This document shows positions 34,683 through 45,196 of a stretch of DNA of 64,000 nt, one piece after another; the stretch's first letter is position 1, and every line of letters begins with the position of its first letter. Below the pieces are notes generated by a model. The model saw nothing but the letters and a program-made list of their open reading frames with translations, did no database searches and was not told the origin of the DNA. A program made the translations under genes and the position numbers. The stretch comes from Physella acuta (Eukaryota > Mollusca > Gastropoda > Physidae), in NCBI RefSeq assembly GCF_028476545.1, contig NW_026732294.1, positions 51,001-115,000 of the forward strand, read 5' to 3'.

Positions 34683-35656
34683 GTAGGTGGGTAAGTGGGT
34701 GGGTGGGTAAGTGGGTAGGTGGGTAGGTGGGTAGGTGGGTAGGTAGGTAGGTAGTAGGTAGGTAGGTAAGTGCGTCATGATGTGAAATAATATTAAATAC
34801 ATAATTTATATTTTGGTGCGAATGAATGTTGTTACGAGAGATATGACGAATGCATGTTAGATGACGCGGATGAAAGAGAGTAAAGTTTTGCCATAGGAAC
34901 GGGTAGTTATGGTATGCAAGCTAGGTAGTTCGGACTAGGGAGAATGTGAGAGATACTTCGTGTAATGTCGATATCAAGGATAGTTTTATGTTTATTTATA
35001 CGAGAATAGTAGTTGAATAATTATTGACCAAGAAAATAATAGGCATTGTGTAAAGCGATTATCGCATGTATCGTGGTGAGGGGAATGAACATGGTAGTGG
35101 TACGCTTTAAATGGTAGTAAATCACGTGATCAAACACGACATTATCACAGCAGCCCTAACAGTCATGTATAAATGTGTCATCTAGTCGATATAAGTATTT
35201 GTGCTAAATTTCTCTTTTGCACATTTTTCGTTGTTTTTTCTGGTTGCGCATTTTTCTGTTTGCGCTTTTTTCCGTTTGCGCTTTTTTCTGTGTGCGCTTT
35301 TTTCTCTTTGCGCTTTTTTCCGTGTGCGCTTATTTCCGTTGCGCTTTTTGTTTTGCGCTTTTTTCCGTTGCGCTTTTTTCCGTTGCGGTTCTTTCCGACC
35401 ACCCATATTTTGTTAGCCTTGTTTGGCAAACCATTAGAATGTTAAGTACAGTGGAGTGATCTCCCCTGAAATTTTCTTATTTAACCTTAAGGGCTATGTG
35501 CAATAGGGAAGTGTAAAAGTGCGAAACATGTGATGACCTCATTTAATATGAATGCTAGATTATATTACTTCCTCAATATTATTTTAAAAAAACAAACTAT
35601 ATACACGACTAAGATTGACATCCATTTATGAAGTCCACAACAAATATTATTATTTA

Positions 35657-35910
35657 TACGTGTCATCTGGTTATGCGCCATTGAGGCCATCGACTCCGAT
35701 TTCAGCCTGCTTTTCTTTTTGGATTTGCTTCCATAGCTTTTGTCCTACCAAGAACAAACTACAAAGCAGCATTTGTTTGATTTTGAAGTGGTCTCTCCTA
35801 GAAGAGTGGCTGTTCCCAGCTAACGAGCCTCATCTGGCCGGGGGTTCGAACTCGAGACTTTTCGGATTAGCAACCATGAGCTTTACCGTCTCGACTACGC
35901 CGACCACTCA
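35657..35910 (-). mobile_element. tRNA-derived SINE, full-length-like
   Basis: On the minus strand it begins GGCGTAGTCGAGACGG (A box) and has B box GAGTTCGAACCCCCGG about 55 bp on. It continues with GATGAGGCTCGTTAGCTGGG and CCTCAATGGCGCATAACCAG and ends GACACGTATAAATAATAATA. It shares about 200 bp with the copy at 4434-4637. The 119-aa plus frame here is an artefact. Confidence 0.78.
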
Positions 35911-37373
35911 CTTTAGGCATTTTGCAAGGGAGTGGCACTTAAAACTTTTGGAATGTGTGGCACTTGAAAAATAAATGCGGCCTGTGAATGGTAAAGTAGG
36001 CTTATATATTCTATTAAAAAAATTGTTATGATAGCAGGACGTATCAGCATATGAAAGAACGCTATACACAAAAATACACCATAAGTGTTAATTTACGCCT
36101 GTGTACACAGCTCGACAAATGAAGCGAAGCCTAACAAGTTATTTACGTAGACCCGCACCATTGGTTGAATCTGTCTTGTCTAGATACATTCAGTCGGTTC
36201 CAAGTTAAGAGAAGGCTATCAAATGTACGACACACTGCAGCCTTGTCTAAGCTAATACAAGAATCACAAGTTTAACGTGATCAGTCTCGGAGATGCTGCT
36301 TTTCTGCACATTAATTTGCTGGTCGTTTATATTTACACCGGGTAATTATAAAGGACAGTTTTGTTATGTGATTTGATAAGTATTGATTTTATTAGGTAGG
36401 CCTATCTAGTTATAACAAAATCCAAGGTACCTATATAAATCTAAGTATATGCATAATTATGCGTGTGTTTTTGAGTGTGGAAGAGTGTGAGTGTAAGTAT
36501 GTTTTTATGTGCAAGATTAGTTTTGGCATTATAGGTTGTAGGTACTTTTTAGTTAAGTTTGCTATTAAATGTGGTTGTAGTAAATATTTTTTTACGTTTG
36601 ATTCAGATTTCAAAATGGAGCCTTGGTTCATTTCAAACAGGCTAAATTCACGTATTGTAACGTAAAAGGCTACAATAAAAGAATTATTTAAACTATTTTT
36701 AAAACATTTTTAACTGCTATATAGTTTAGTAAGAATCGTTAGTGAGGTGAGACAACAAAAAAGTATTTGATATCTAATTTTAAAATAGCGACTGAATATT
36801 TAGAAATTTATATCTGAAATTGAAAGTTTACAAAACGAAAACAAAAACCGAATTTTTGTAAAAAGAATTTTCAATTGTCCTCTCGTTTTCCTGACATCAC
36901 TTACGCCGTAACCAAGGACGCAGGAGAAACAGGGATGTTAATTAATTCTAAATAACCACCGTGGCCGTAAATAATGTAATGATCCGCTAATAACGTACCC
37001 GGGACCGCTGTGAGGACACATGTGGACCTACTGTGAGGGCGCGGAGGTTTATTGGATCACCGCCGCAGAACGGCAAAACTGTGCTAATCGCACACTGGTC
37101 CAGGTTGTAGCACTGAACCAAGCGGTGGGATGGAAGAGGCGATAAAATGGCGGATTGAGGAGGGCTGTCTTGGATGCCAAAGTAAACTAGGTGGTGCTCG
37201 TTGGGCGGGGCTCTTAGCTCAAGGGCGTACTTTTGGAGATGATAAATTCATTAGTCTAGAGTCCGCTCAGAGAAAATCTTCACGCGTTTGGAATAGTATG
37301 GTGTTTTGCTTTATTATTTCAATTCAATTCAAGATAAAAGAGACAGGTCGCTCAAGTCGTCGATATTTAGGGA
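35911..37373. other. Intergenic, no gene seen
   Basis: Short frames around 36431-36665 on both strands are shadows of each other. A GC-richer block at 36900-37260 was not recognised. No splice-supported exon. Confidence 0.4.
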
Positions 37374-37374
37374 A

Positions 37375-37454
<80 letters not shown>
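37374..37454. repeat. (TA)n microsatellite
   Basis: About 40 uninterrupted TA units. Confidence 0.97.
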
Positions 37455-37457
<3 letters not shown>

Positions 37458-38196
37458 TTCAAAAGGCATTTAGGCATACGAATTTAAAAAAAAAGAACGA
37501 TATGTTTTACTTCTAGTTTTTTCATGTAAATAAGGTCATAGTTCTGAATATGGTTGCGTTTCACAGAGCGATCGAAATCTATATTGGTGTCTATTTTTAA
37601 CTCTTATCTGCATTTCGTACTATGTTTATAATTGATTTTTCTTATTTAAAGGATCTTCGGTTAGCGTCTTTCTCATACACACCTGTACCTCCCTTTATTC
37701 AAAATCGAACGTTTTCATTCCAACGAGCACACAAAAACTATTCGGTCGATGATCGCTGTCTATACATTATACACACATTCCTTTTAAGTTTAGATTAGTT
37801 TATTTTAATGTTCATTTAAACGTTCAGTTTCTATTACATAAATCACATACAACTAACACTGAAGACATCTAAATACCAATTAACACATCTAGGGGAAACA
37901 TTTTTTCTGATATTAACTACCAGATTTTCGTATATCTGTTTTAACTTCTCGCTCTCGAACTTGCCAGCTTTAATAATTCAAACAATATATTGATATTTTT
38001 TATTAAATAGATTAATAAGTTACTTCCGCTAAGGTTATTTTTTAAAAATCGAAACTACTGAAAATTATAGATTACCAGCTTAAAAATATAGCTTACATTG
38101 AATTATTTAAACAGTTTCGCAAATACTGGTACATCACATCAATGCAATATCCTGTTATAGTAGTCTGCAGGCCTACCTAAATGGCCTGAAGGTTTT

Positions 38197-38200
<4 letters not shown>
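37455..38200. other. Intergenic, nothing recognised
   Basis: AT-rich and unique-looking. No exon or element ends were seen. Confidence 0.4.

Positions 38201-38248
<48 letters not shown>
38201..38248. repeat. (TA)n microsatellite
   Basis: About 24 TA units, lying directly beside the target duplication of the hAT-like MITE. Confidence 0.95.
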
Positions 38249-38251
<3 letters not shown>

Positions 38252-38261
38252 CACGTGTAAC

Positions 38262-38582
38262 CAGTAGCGTAGCGAGGGGGGGAGGACATATGTCCCCGGG
38301 CGCCGATCTAGGGGGCACCAAAATGGGTTGGAAAAATAAATTGAAAGGATGAGGGGGGTGCAAATCGAAAGTTTGAGGGGGGGCGGGTGTGCAAATGGAA
38401 ATATCTCAAGGGGGAGGGGGGCTGCAAATCGAAAGTTTGAGGGGGGGGGTGCAAATGGAAATCTCAAGGGGAGGGGTGCAAGTCGAAAGTTTGAGGCGGG
38501 GTGCAAATGGAAATCTCAAGGGGGGGGGGGTGCAAATCGAAAAGTTTGTCCACGGGCGCCGGGAAGGGTCGCTACGCCTCTG
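38262..38582. mobile_element. hAT-like MITE with G-rich internal repeats, 321 bp
   Basis: Ends CAGTAGCGTAGCGAGG and CGCTACGCCTCTG. The flanking 8-mers are CGTGTAAC (38254-38261) and CGTGTAAA (38583-38590), a 7/8 match. It contains about eight units alternating GTGCAAATCGAAAGTTTGAG and GTGCAAATGGAAATCTCAAG separated by runs of 7-10 G. Same family as 17672-17984 and 53896-54145. Confidence 0.9.
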
Positions 38583-38928
38583 CGTGTAAATAGTTATACG
38601 TTTAATGCTCTGCTTTAATAGTTAATTCGAAATAGAGAATTTTAGACAAAATTTTATTAGTAGTCTTTAAACTTATCGAGTTGAATATGTTTGAAATCAA
38701 TCAAACACGTGTGTCTATTCTTTAATATAATTAAATACAAAAAACGGAGTAATATATTTGCAGTAAATTAAATCATACGTTTTTCAAGATTTAATATCCT
38801 TTTCTTTTAAAATTGTGTTGGAGCTCATCGCTCTAACAATTATAAAAATTATAGCCCTAAAGAAATAAAGACTAAATCTATTTCTTTTTCCATTATACGC
38901 ACAAAATAAAATGAAATTGTATTTTCAG

Positions 38929-38961
38929 CATCTTCAAATATCGAACAGGAGTTCCCTTCCC
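38929..38961 (+). CDS. Candidate 33-nt microexon (a)
   Basis: Bounded by acceptor tgtattttcag and donor GTAAGT. The 33 nt are open in phase 1-1 (reading SSNIEQEFPS after the split codon). A second segment with the same length, phase and borders follows at 39143. The phase matches the EGF exons 7.5 kb downstream, so these may be 5' exons of that gene, but transcript evidence is needed. Confidence 0.35.
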
Positions 38962-39142
38962 GTAAGTAAAACCAAAGTGATGATCAACATTCAAAGTAAT
39001 AACAATTCTCAGAAATATCTTACACAGAGAATCGTTATAATTTTAACACAAAGTTTCCCTCTTATTCTCGATATCATACTATTTCAAAATATATTTTTAG
39101 ATCCAAGTTTTCTGAACTTAAGTTAAGGAATTGTATTTTCAG

Positions 39143-39175
39143 CATTTTCAAATGTTGGAGAAGATTTCTTCTCAG
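39143..39175 (+). CDS. Candidate 33-nt microexon (b)
   Basis: Acceptor ttgtattttcag, donor GTATGT, phase 1-1, reading FSNVGEDFFS. Similar to microexon (a) at the first residues and in the flanking intron, which supports a small tandem exon duplication. Confidence 0.35.
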
Positions 39176-39390
39176 GTATGTAAAATATAATTTATACTTA
39201 GTTTTTATTTACAATTATAATAATCTTTAAAAAAGATGAGGCTGTATAAAAATACGTTTGTCTACAGCTTTAACAATACTATTGATCATTTTGATAAAAT
39301 ATAATTCTAAGTGTATTCATGCAAGATTTAAAACTTAACCTAAGAACGAACGTTGATGAATAATTACAATTTTCTTGAAAAAAAAGCTGA

Positions 39391-40012
39391 TTTTTACTTT
39401 CTCGTATATAGAGTATAGAAAAAGTAATGAAATCGTGCACACAAATCAAATGAATTTTGACAATTTCACCGTTTTACTCCTCAGTCCTTCATCACATACG
39501 GGATATAGAGGACTTATTTTAATCGGGCAAAAATTATAAATCCAGATTTATTAAAATGTTGGCGTTTAATGCGTAATGGAGTTGGAAAAATGGGATTATC
39601 CAATTCTGTCCATGTGTCTGTGTGTGTGTGTGTGTCTGTAAACACGATAACTTAAGTACCGTTGCAGCTAGGTTGATGAAATTTCATATGTCAGTATTAT
39701 ATTAAAATCGTAGGTCCGTATTTACTTTTGAGCGATTTCCGATAACCGGAAGTGGAACTTTTTCTACTTTGAATTTTTCAAAAGCCTATAACTTGAATAA
39801 TATTTCAGATAGATAAATTAAATTACACAAGTAATTAAAAGTTCTAATTTTCTGCCTACTATCAAGTTGTGAGTAGTTTCCGTCGACCGGAAGTAGTAAT
39901 TTACGCTATTTCCGATTTCTCAAAAAACTGATGTAAATTTATAAAGTACTAATAATATCGCGCACTATTATGCACATTTAATTTGGCGTTCACTTGGTCT
40001 GCAATTCTACGC
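39391..40012 (+). mobile_element. ~650-690-bp dispersed repeat, copy D (interrupted)
   Basis: The family sequence runs from ACTTTCTCGTATATAGAG to the GGCGTTCACTTGGT block and then stops. The family's terminal block (AATATTCGAGAAAGTTTAGG) reappears only at 40585-40620, with about 565 bp of unrelated sequence between. This is either an insertion with loss or a replacement. Confidence 0.8.
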
Positions 40013-40579
40013 TACTACTTAAATAACTATAAAGAAAAGCGTGGGTCACTTTAGTATCTATTGGATAACATTACTAATATTTAGTAAGAGACCCAGATAA
40101 TAATTTATTTTCTCCTTTTTAGTGCATTATTACATAAAAGCTTGTTATTAAAAAGTTTTTTATAAAAAATTTTAGTACTTTACGTGTTTTTATTTACAAT
40201 AGAGTTACATGACTAACAACCATGGTGCACCCATTTAACGTGATGACACGCAATTGAACGTGATGACGCGTGTGGAGTAGTTGGATAGAACTGCTTACTA
40301 ATTCGGTCAAAATTTTAATTAATTCATAAAAAATTAATTAGTCATCCAATTAAGTCAAATTTAATGTCACGATGCTTTCTCTTTATGTCTTGACCCACGT
40401 TCCAACCACGAACTGTATCTGTCTGGTAGAAGAGCCTGCAAATCGCTCTTCCGTTTCGATATAGACAGATAGACTGACGACAGACTGACGACAGACAGAG
40501 GAAGTGAGTTAAATAAAAGCATGTAAAAATGGATTACAAATATTGTCTTTGTCATGAGTTGCCATCACTCGTAGTGTTA
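40013..40579. other. Foreign sequence inside dispersed repeat copy D
   Basis: Replaces about 115 bp normally found in the family. It contains GTGACGACAGACTGACGACAGACAG-like short repeats near 40470. No element ends were defined. Confidence 0.4.
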
Positions 40580-40629
40580 TATGAGAATATTCGAGAAAGT
40601 TTAGGGCAGATCACTCTCGGCTAATTTAC

Positions 40630-42470
40630 TACTAGCGTACCCGTCCCCCGCGCGTTGCCGCGGGGATAGAAGTAAGTTTGACGAAATGTATTAGAAGGAT
40701 TTCAGCAACGCGTTACCAATCATGTTCTAAGACACGTGACCGTCTTTTCTAAAAGTGAATTATTTAAATGTAAACAATGCCTGCGCTTGGATCATAAATA
40801 TTGTGACACGGGTTTACCTACACTACCGCATGAAAACCTTGAGTGTACATTAATCACTCACCGAAATAATATGGTAGAGCACACTTCGGTGACCGCCCAT
40901 GTGTCAGAGACGTAGAGGGGCGCTCTCAGGGCCCCCACCCCCCGATTACACTACCGCATAGGCGCGGCGTACGACCCCTGGCTCCTTAAAACTAACAGGC
41001 GCCATCGTGCCAAATAGCATCCTGTTAATAATGATGCTGATTTCGTCATTCGCTAAAGTGACACAAATGAACAGGATTTTTTTTCTTTAACACGTAAAAA
41101 AAGTATTTGACGTGTCTTAAACATCAGTGTGACTGATCAATATGCTAGCGTTACTAGTGGTCTATTATTAGATGCTCGATCTCAATTTCTGACTGAATTG
41201 TCTAATAATAGATGCTTATTGCATTATTCGCACAGTAACGAAACTCTACAGTAGGCTCTTCATATTCAAAAAGTTATTTTTTCATCTTTGGCAAGGTAAC
41301 GAAACTGTACAGAAGGATTTCCTCGCGTTATAAAGTTATTTTTAGAAGCCTGTTGTAGTTTTACCGCTGAATATAGTAGTACCCCTTACTCGATATGCAG
41401 GACGCTCGATTAACGGATGCCAAGTGCCAACTTAGTCGCTCTAAAACTCTGGGCTCCAAACCGTGTATTGACGAAAGCTGTACCCTATATGGCACTGCCG
41501 ATAAGAAACTTTAGTTTTCTTTTTCGCAGAAATATTCTCGAGAGTATTCTCATCTACTCCTTAAAGTTTCATGGCTCTCGGATGAACCCCATCCGATTTT
41601 TTTTATATACCGTGTATAGAGAAAAAAATCGCTTCCCCCCCCCGGGGGCGCCGCCCTTGCAATATTAAACAATATTTTTTTTCTAGAACCCTACCATTGA
41701 GTGATCTAATCATCTCCCCACAGTTTCATGGTACACGGATGAACGGTGTGAAACCGAAATAGACTTTTATTTTTATAAACCGTTTATTGAGAAAAATCGG
41801 ACCCTCACGTGGCGCCGCCCTTGCGAAATTAAAAATGAATTTTTTTACAGAACTCTTCCCTAGAGTTTTATAAAGAACTCCCTAAAGCTTCATGCCTATC
41901 GGATGAACGGTGTCACTGCAATTCACTTTTATTATTTTTATATACCGTATTTAGAGAAAAATCGGACCCTCCCGTGGCGCCGCCCTTGCGAAATTAAAAG
42001 TAATTTTTTACAGAACCCTTCCCTAGAGTGTTATAATGAACTCCCCAAAATTTCATGCCTATCGGATGAACGGTGTCAAATCAAAACCGACTTTTATTTT
42101 TATAAACCGTATATAGAGAAAAAACAAATCTCGCCCTACGGGGTCGCCACCCCTACGAAATTGAAAATGTTTTTTGTGCAAAAACCTCCCCAGGAGTATT
42201 CTCAACATCTTACCAAAGTTTCATGGCGATCGTGAGAATGGTGTCACTGCAGTTCACTTTTCTTATTTTTATATACCGTATATAGAAAAAAAAATCGCAC
42301 CCTTCCGTGGCGCCACCCTTGTGAATTTGAATTTTTTTTTCGCAGAAACCTCCCCAGGAATATTCACAACAACTTCCCAAAGTTTCACGGCGATGTGATG
42401 AAAGGTGTAGTAATGCATAAAGGACAAACAGACAAACACACATACATTGCTTTATATATATATATAGATA
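40630..42470 (+). mobile_element. Large unclassified repeat ending in (TA)nGATAGATAGA
   Basis: Starts TACTAGCGTACCCGTCCCCC with a GC-rich head (CGCGCGTTGCCGCGGGG) and ends with ACAAACAGACAAACACACAT, then TATATATATAGATAGATAG. The middle holds the tandem 160-bp repeat listed separately. The head-and-tail style resembles the repeats at 56914-57325 and 59947-60350, but the sequences differ. The family could not be named. Confidence 0.5.
41540..42410. repeat. Six diverged tandem units of ~160 bp
   Basis: The motif TTTCATGCCTATCGGATGAACGG or a close variant recurs at about 41568, 41726, 41889, 42051, 42217 and 42383 (spacing 158-166 bp). Each unit also has TATACCGTATATAGAGAAAA, GGCGCCGCCCTTGCGAAATT and a poly-T before ACAGAACCCTCC. 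Open frames of 74-110 aa across it are chance. Confidence 0.88.
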
Positions 42471-42581
42471 GATAGATGAAAGATTTTTGAGAAATGTATT
42501 TTCAGTTCAAGATATAGCCTATACATTGACTTAGTGATAATTTTCGTTTGTTATACTAAGTGTTTATATTTTGAATTGCTG

Positions 42582-42680
42582 ATACCAACGGTTATGTTCC
42601 AACAATTGAAACTGTTTATCAAAAGACGCGTAGTTGGTATGGATCCACTTTTCTAGAAAAAAGTACCCACAATTCAGAAG
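42582..42680 (+). pseudogene. Duplicate 99-nt exon with lost acceptor
   Basis: Same length (99 nt), phase 1-1 reading and flanking-intron similarity as 45098-45196, ending in a good donor GTAGGC. The acceptor position reads GAATTGCTG instead of ATTGCAG, so the invariant AG is missing. The frame is open (reading from DTNGYVPTIETVYQK). Probably a dead duplicate exon. Confidence 0.45.
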
Positions 42681-44189
42681 GTAGGCCTACATAATTACAT
42701 GGCGATATGTATGTTAACTTTTCAGTTATTTATACATCTATTTCCATGCAAAGAAATTAAGGCATACGTGTATGTTTGTGTGGCATTATTATCATCAGAT
42801 CAGCTTAAAATTTAGGCTTTTAAAATATGACTGTAAAAATTTCCGAGAAAAAAAACAACATAAAGCGATAGTCATCTCCCCTAAACTTTCTCGAATATTC
42901 TTATACTAGATAAAGAGCCGGTTTAGGGAGAAATACAACGCGCGCTAGGATAATGTTTCCTTTTTCTTTAAACTGAAACCAAAACCAAAATCAACACCAC
43001 AACCTCAAATTTAAATGGAAATGAAATTTTCATTTAAAAAAGATTTGTATCCACAACAGGCAAATTTTCTGGAGCTGGCAATTTAACTTATATATAAAAC
43101 ACCATATATTCCCAACTGTAAAATAATTATAAAGTTTTCTATATTTAATTCTACTCCGCTAATAGATTTGTATACCTTAATTTACTTCTAAAATTAGCAA
43201 ATTAAAATGGGCGTTTAATTTGTTTGTTTCTATTATCAATGACGTCATAATTATGTTGTAATGTTTTCGGCATTCGATTCTTAATTCCAATTTTTATTCA
43301 AATATCAATGACGCCATGATTTTATTTATAGTGACGTAGCATGATTTATTTACTTTTAATAACAATAAAGGCGGCTTCCATCGAAGATTTTGTTGCCCAT
43401 TCAAAAGTTTAACTATTATAAAGCTAATTTTCTGTCGGTTATAGTTTTAATGAAACGCCCGTTTGCTATTTCTATTAGGTTCCAACACTATTATAAATTT
43501 TCAATGGATCTTCTAATTTGAATATACAATTAATTTCTCAAAATCTAGAGATCACCTATCGGACGCAGAGAAAGTTAATCCTAGATCTAAAATCTAGAAT
43601 CAGGTCAAACCAAAATTAATTAGTTAAAAATAAAAACCATTATAAAACCACAATAAATTATTGAGTTTCTTTATTAAACAATGTTAGTCCTTAAATATTT
43701 GATATAAATCTTTGCTTTTTAGCGTCAATGAACATCTAATTTGAGAATACATGAAAGTTATCTATCTCTAGGTTCTAGATCTAGAATCCAGAATCTAGAG
43801 TAGAGCTACGGTAAAACTAAAACTAGAATTAACTTAAATTCTACATCTACACTTAACGTTAATTCTACACATATAACTTGCTCTATCAAAATATACTAAT
43901 CTATTTATTTATATAAATCTTTGTTTGTTTACCTATGGAATTGACTAATTTAGGATAATATTTAATTTGAAATAATACTACTTACTATTCGCGTAAATTA
44001 AGTTTCTTGCGCAGACTAAAAGTAAAATATAGAAATAAAAATGTTTTAAGAGCATAGATAGATAAGATGTTAGTGAAATAGGTTTCTATGCAGGTGGCAT
44101 GGTTTCGTGACACATCATGTAGTTAAATTTTTATTTTTTTCAATTTTGTTTTAGATGTGAATGCTAAAGTTGCCTATCGGAACTAAGGG
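42681..44189. other. Non-coding, with AGATCT-rich repeat fragment
   Basis: A 40-bp fragment of the ~650-690-bp family end lies reversed at about 42867-42906. The stretch 43540-43990 has many TCTAGATCTAGAAT words and a reversed match to the AATTAGCAAGTTCCATAGTT block of the 14677 repeat. No exon seen. Confidence 0.45.
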
Positions 44190-44460
44190 GGATACAGGGC
44201 AGGTGAAGTAGAATTCACCTGTTTCTGTGTCCTCAGCGTATGAAGGGAGAGTGTGGTCAGAGCCATGCTTGGCCGAAATCTTTTTTTTAAACGATAAAAA
44301 CATGTTGTCTGAGACTTGACGGGACACAGGGCAGGTGAAGTAGAGTTGAGTAGGTGTAAAGTTAATCTGTGACGTCAGCATATGAAGGGACAGTGTAGTC
44401 TGACCAATGCTCAGCCGAAATCGGTGTTTTTAAAAGACAAAAACGTCTGAGGTGTGACTT
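44190..44460. repeat. Two tandem units of a 132-bp repeat
   Basis: GGGCAGGTGAAGTAGA recurs at 44197 and 44329. Each unit also contains AGCATATGAAGGGA and GCCGAAATC, with a TTGTCTGAGACTTG block. A further partial unit lies at about 44728-44790, and relatives at 30205-30400 and near 52480 and 53585. Confidence 0.75.
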
Positions 44461-45097
44461 CTTTTTGAATGTGGGATCTGGTTTTTTGTGACGATAAATG
44501 GCAGGCATGATGTCATTTATGGATGACACCCTTAACCCACAGTTATCTAAAGGATGACGGGTAATGTAGTTACCACCATATCGGATAACCTTAATCTCTA
44601 CTTAGTTACTGAACATTCATACTAAATAAAGTCACAGCCTTACCTCTAAAACTTCACCTAAAATCAAACTTGAAAAAAGTCGCACTTAGTGTTTCTGTTA
44701 GGCAGCTGTTGAGGGGGGGGGGGGGGGAGCTCAGCTGAAATCGGTGTTAGAAAAGGCAAAAGTATGTTGTCTGAGATTTGGCGATGGGAAAGATGAAAAT
44801 CAACAAACAAACATGATGTCATTTATGCGTGAACCACTGAAACTCTGTTATCCAAGAGTAGTCTAGTAATCCTTAAAAATGTATGCAGAATTAACATTTC
44901 TAGTAATCATTTTACTAAAGTATATTGCTAAATTAGCTAATATACAACTTAAACGTGGAAAGTAGTTAATAAATATTTACATTTTTTTTAATGTTGAAAT
45001 ATTTTATTTATATTTTACTACCAAATATTTGTATATAAATTTATGTTTATTTCTACACATTTTCGTTTGTATGCTATGTGATTATTTTAAATTGCAG
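44461..45097. other. Non-coding
   Basis: Includes a poly-G run (44706-44727) and the partial 132-bp repeat unit. No exon seen before 45098. Confidence 0.45.
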
Positions 45098-45196
45098 ATA
45101 CTTATGTCAATACTCCTATGAACTACATTGATAAACCATATATTCCTAGTTCGTATACACCACTTTTTCTAGAGACAAGTACTCAAAATACACAAG
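45098..45196 (+). CDS. Candidate 99-nt exon upstream of EGF exons
   Basis: Acceptor aaattgcag, donor GTACAA, phase 1-1, 99 nt. Reads DTYVNTPMNYIDKP, then SSYTPLFLETSTQN, a Ser/Thr/Tyr-rich linker with no known fold. Phase and strand agree with the EGF array, and a paralogous copy with a broken acceptor stands 2.5 kb upstream. Probably a linker exon of the same gene. Confidence 0.45.

Larger units (their letters stand above)
33447..35405. mobile_element. ~2-kb inverted repeat with minisatellite ends and (TA)n centre
   Basis: Left arm about 33447-34597, right arm about 34683-35405, complementary along their whole non-repetitive length (for example GGGCTGCTGTAAGAGTATCG against its complement near 35140). 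The outer ends are a 16-bp minisatellite GCGCAAACGGAAAAAA, about 490 bp on the left and 180 bp on the right. Next to the centre are CTAC/CTGC arrays and their complement, and the very centre is (TA)n (34598-34680). No transposase frame. It resembles a fold-back element. The long Lys-Arg-Ala and Phe-Ala-Leu frames across it are repeat artefacts. Confidence 0.88.

Noticed and set aside
34281-34802. Tyr/Leu/Pro-Thr and Tyr-Ile repeat frames
   Set aside because: Translations of CTAC/CTGC and (TA)n simple repeats. The same holds for the Tyr-Ile frames at 37130-37516, 55243-55479, 60967-61259 and 63151-63571.
33402-35459. Lys/Arg/Ala-rich and Phe/Ala/Leu/Cys-rich frames of 70-190 aa
   Set aside because: They are open in several frames on both strands because the 16-bp minisatellite has no stops.
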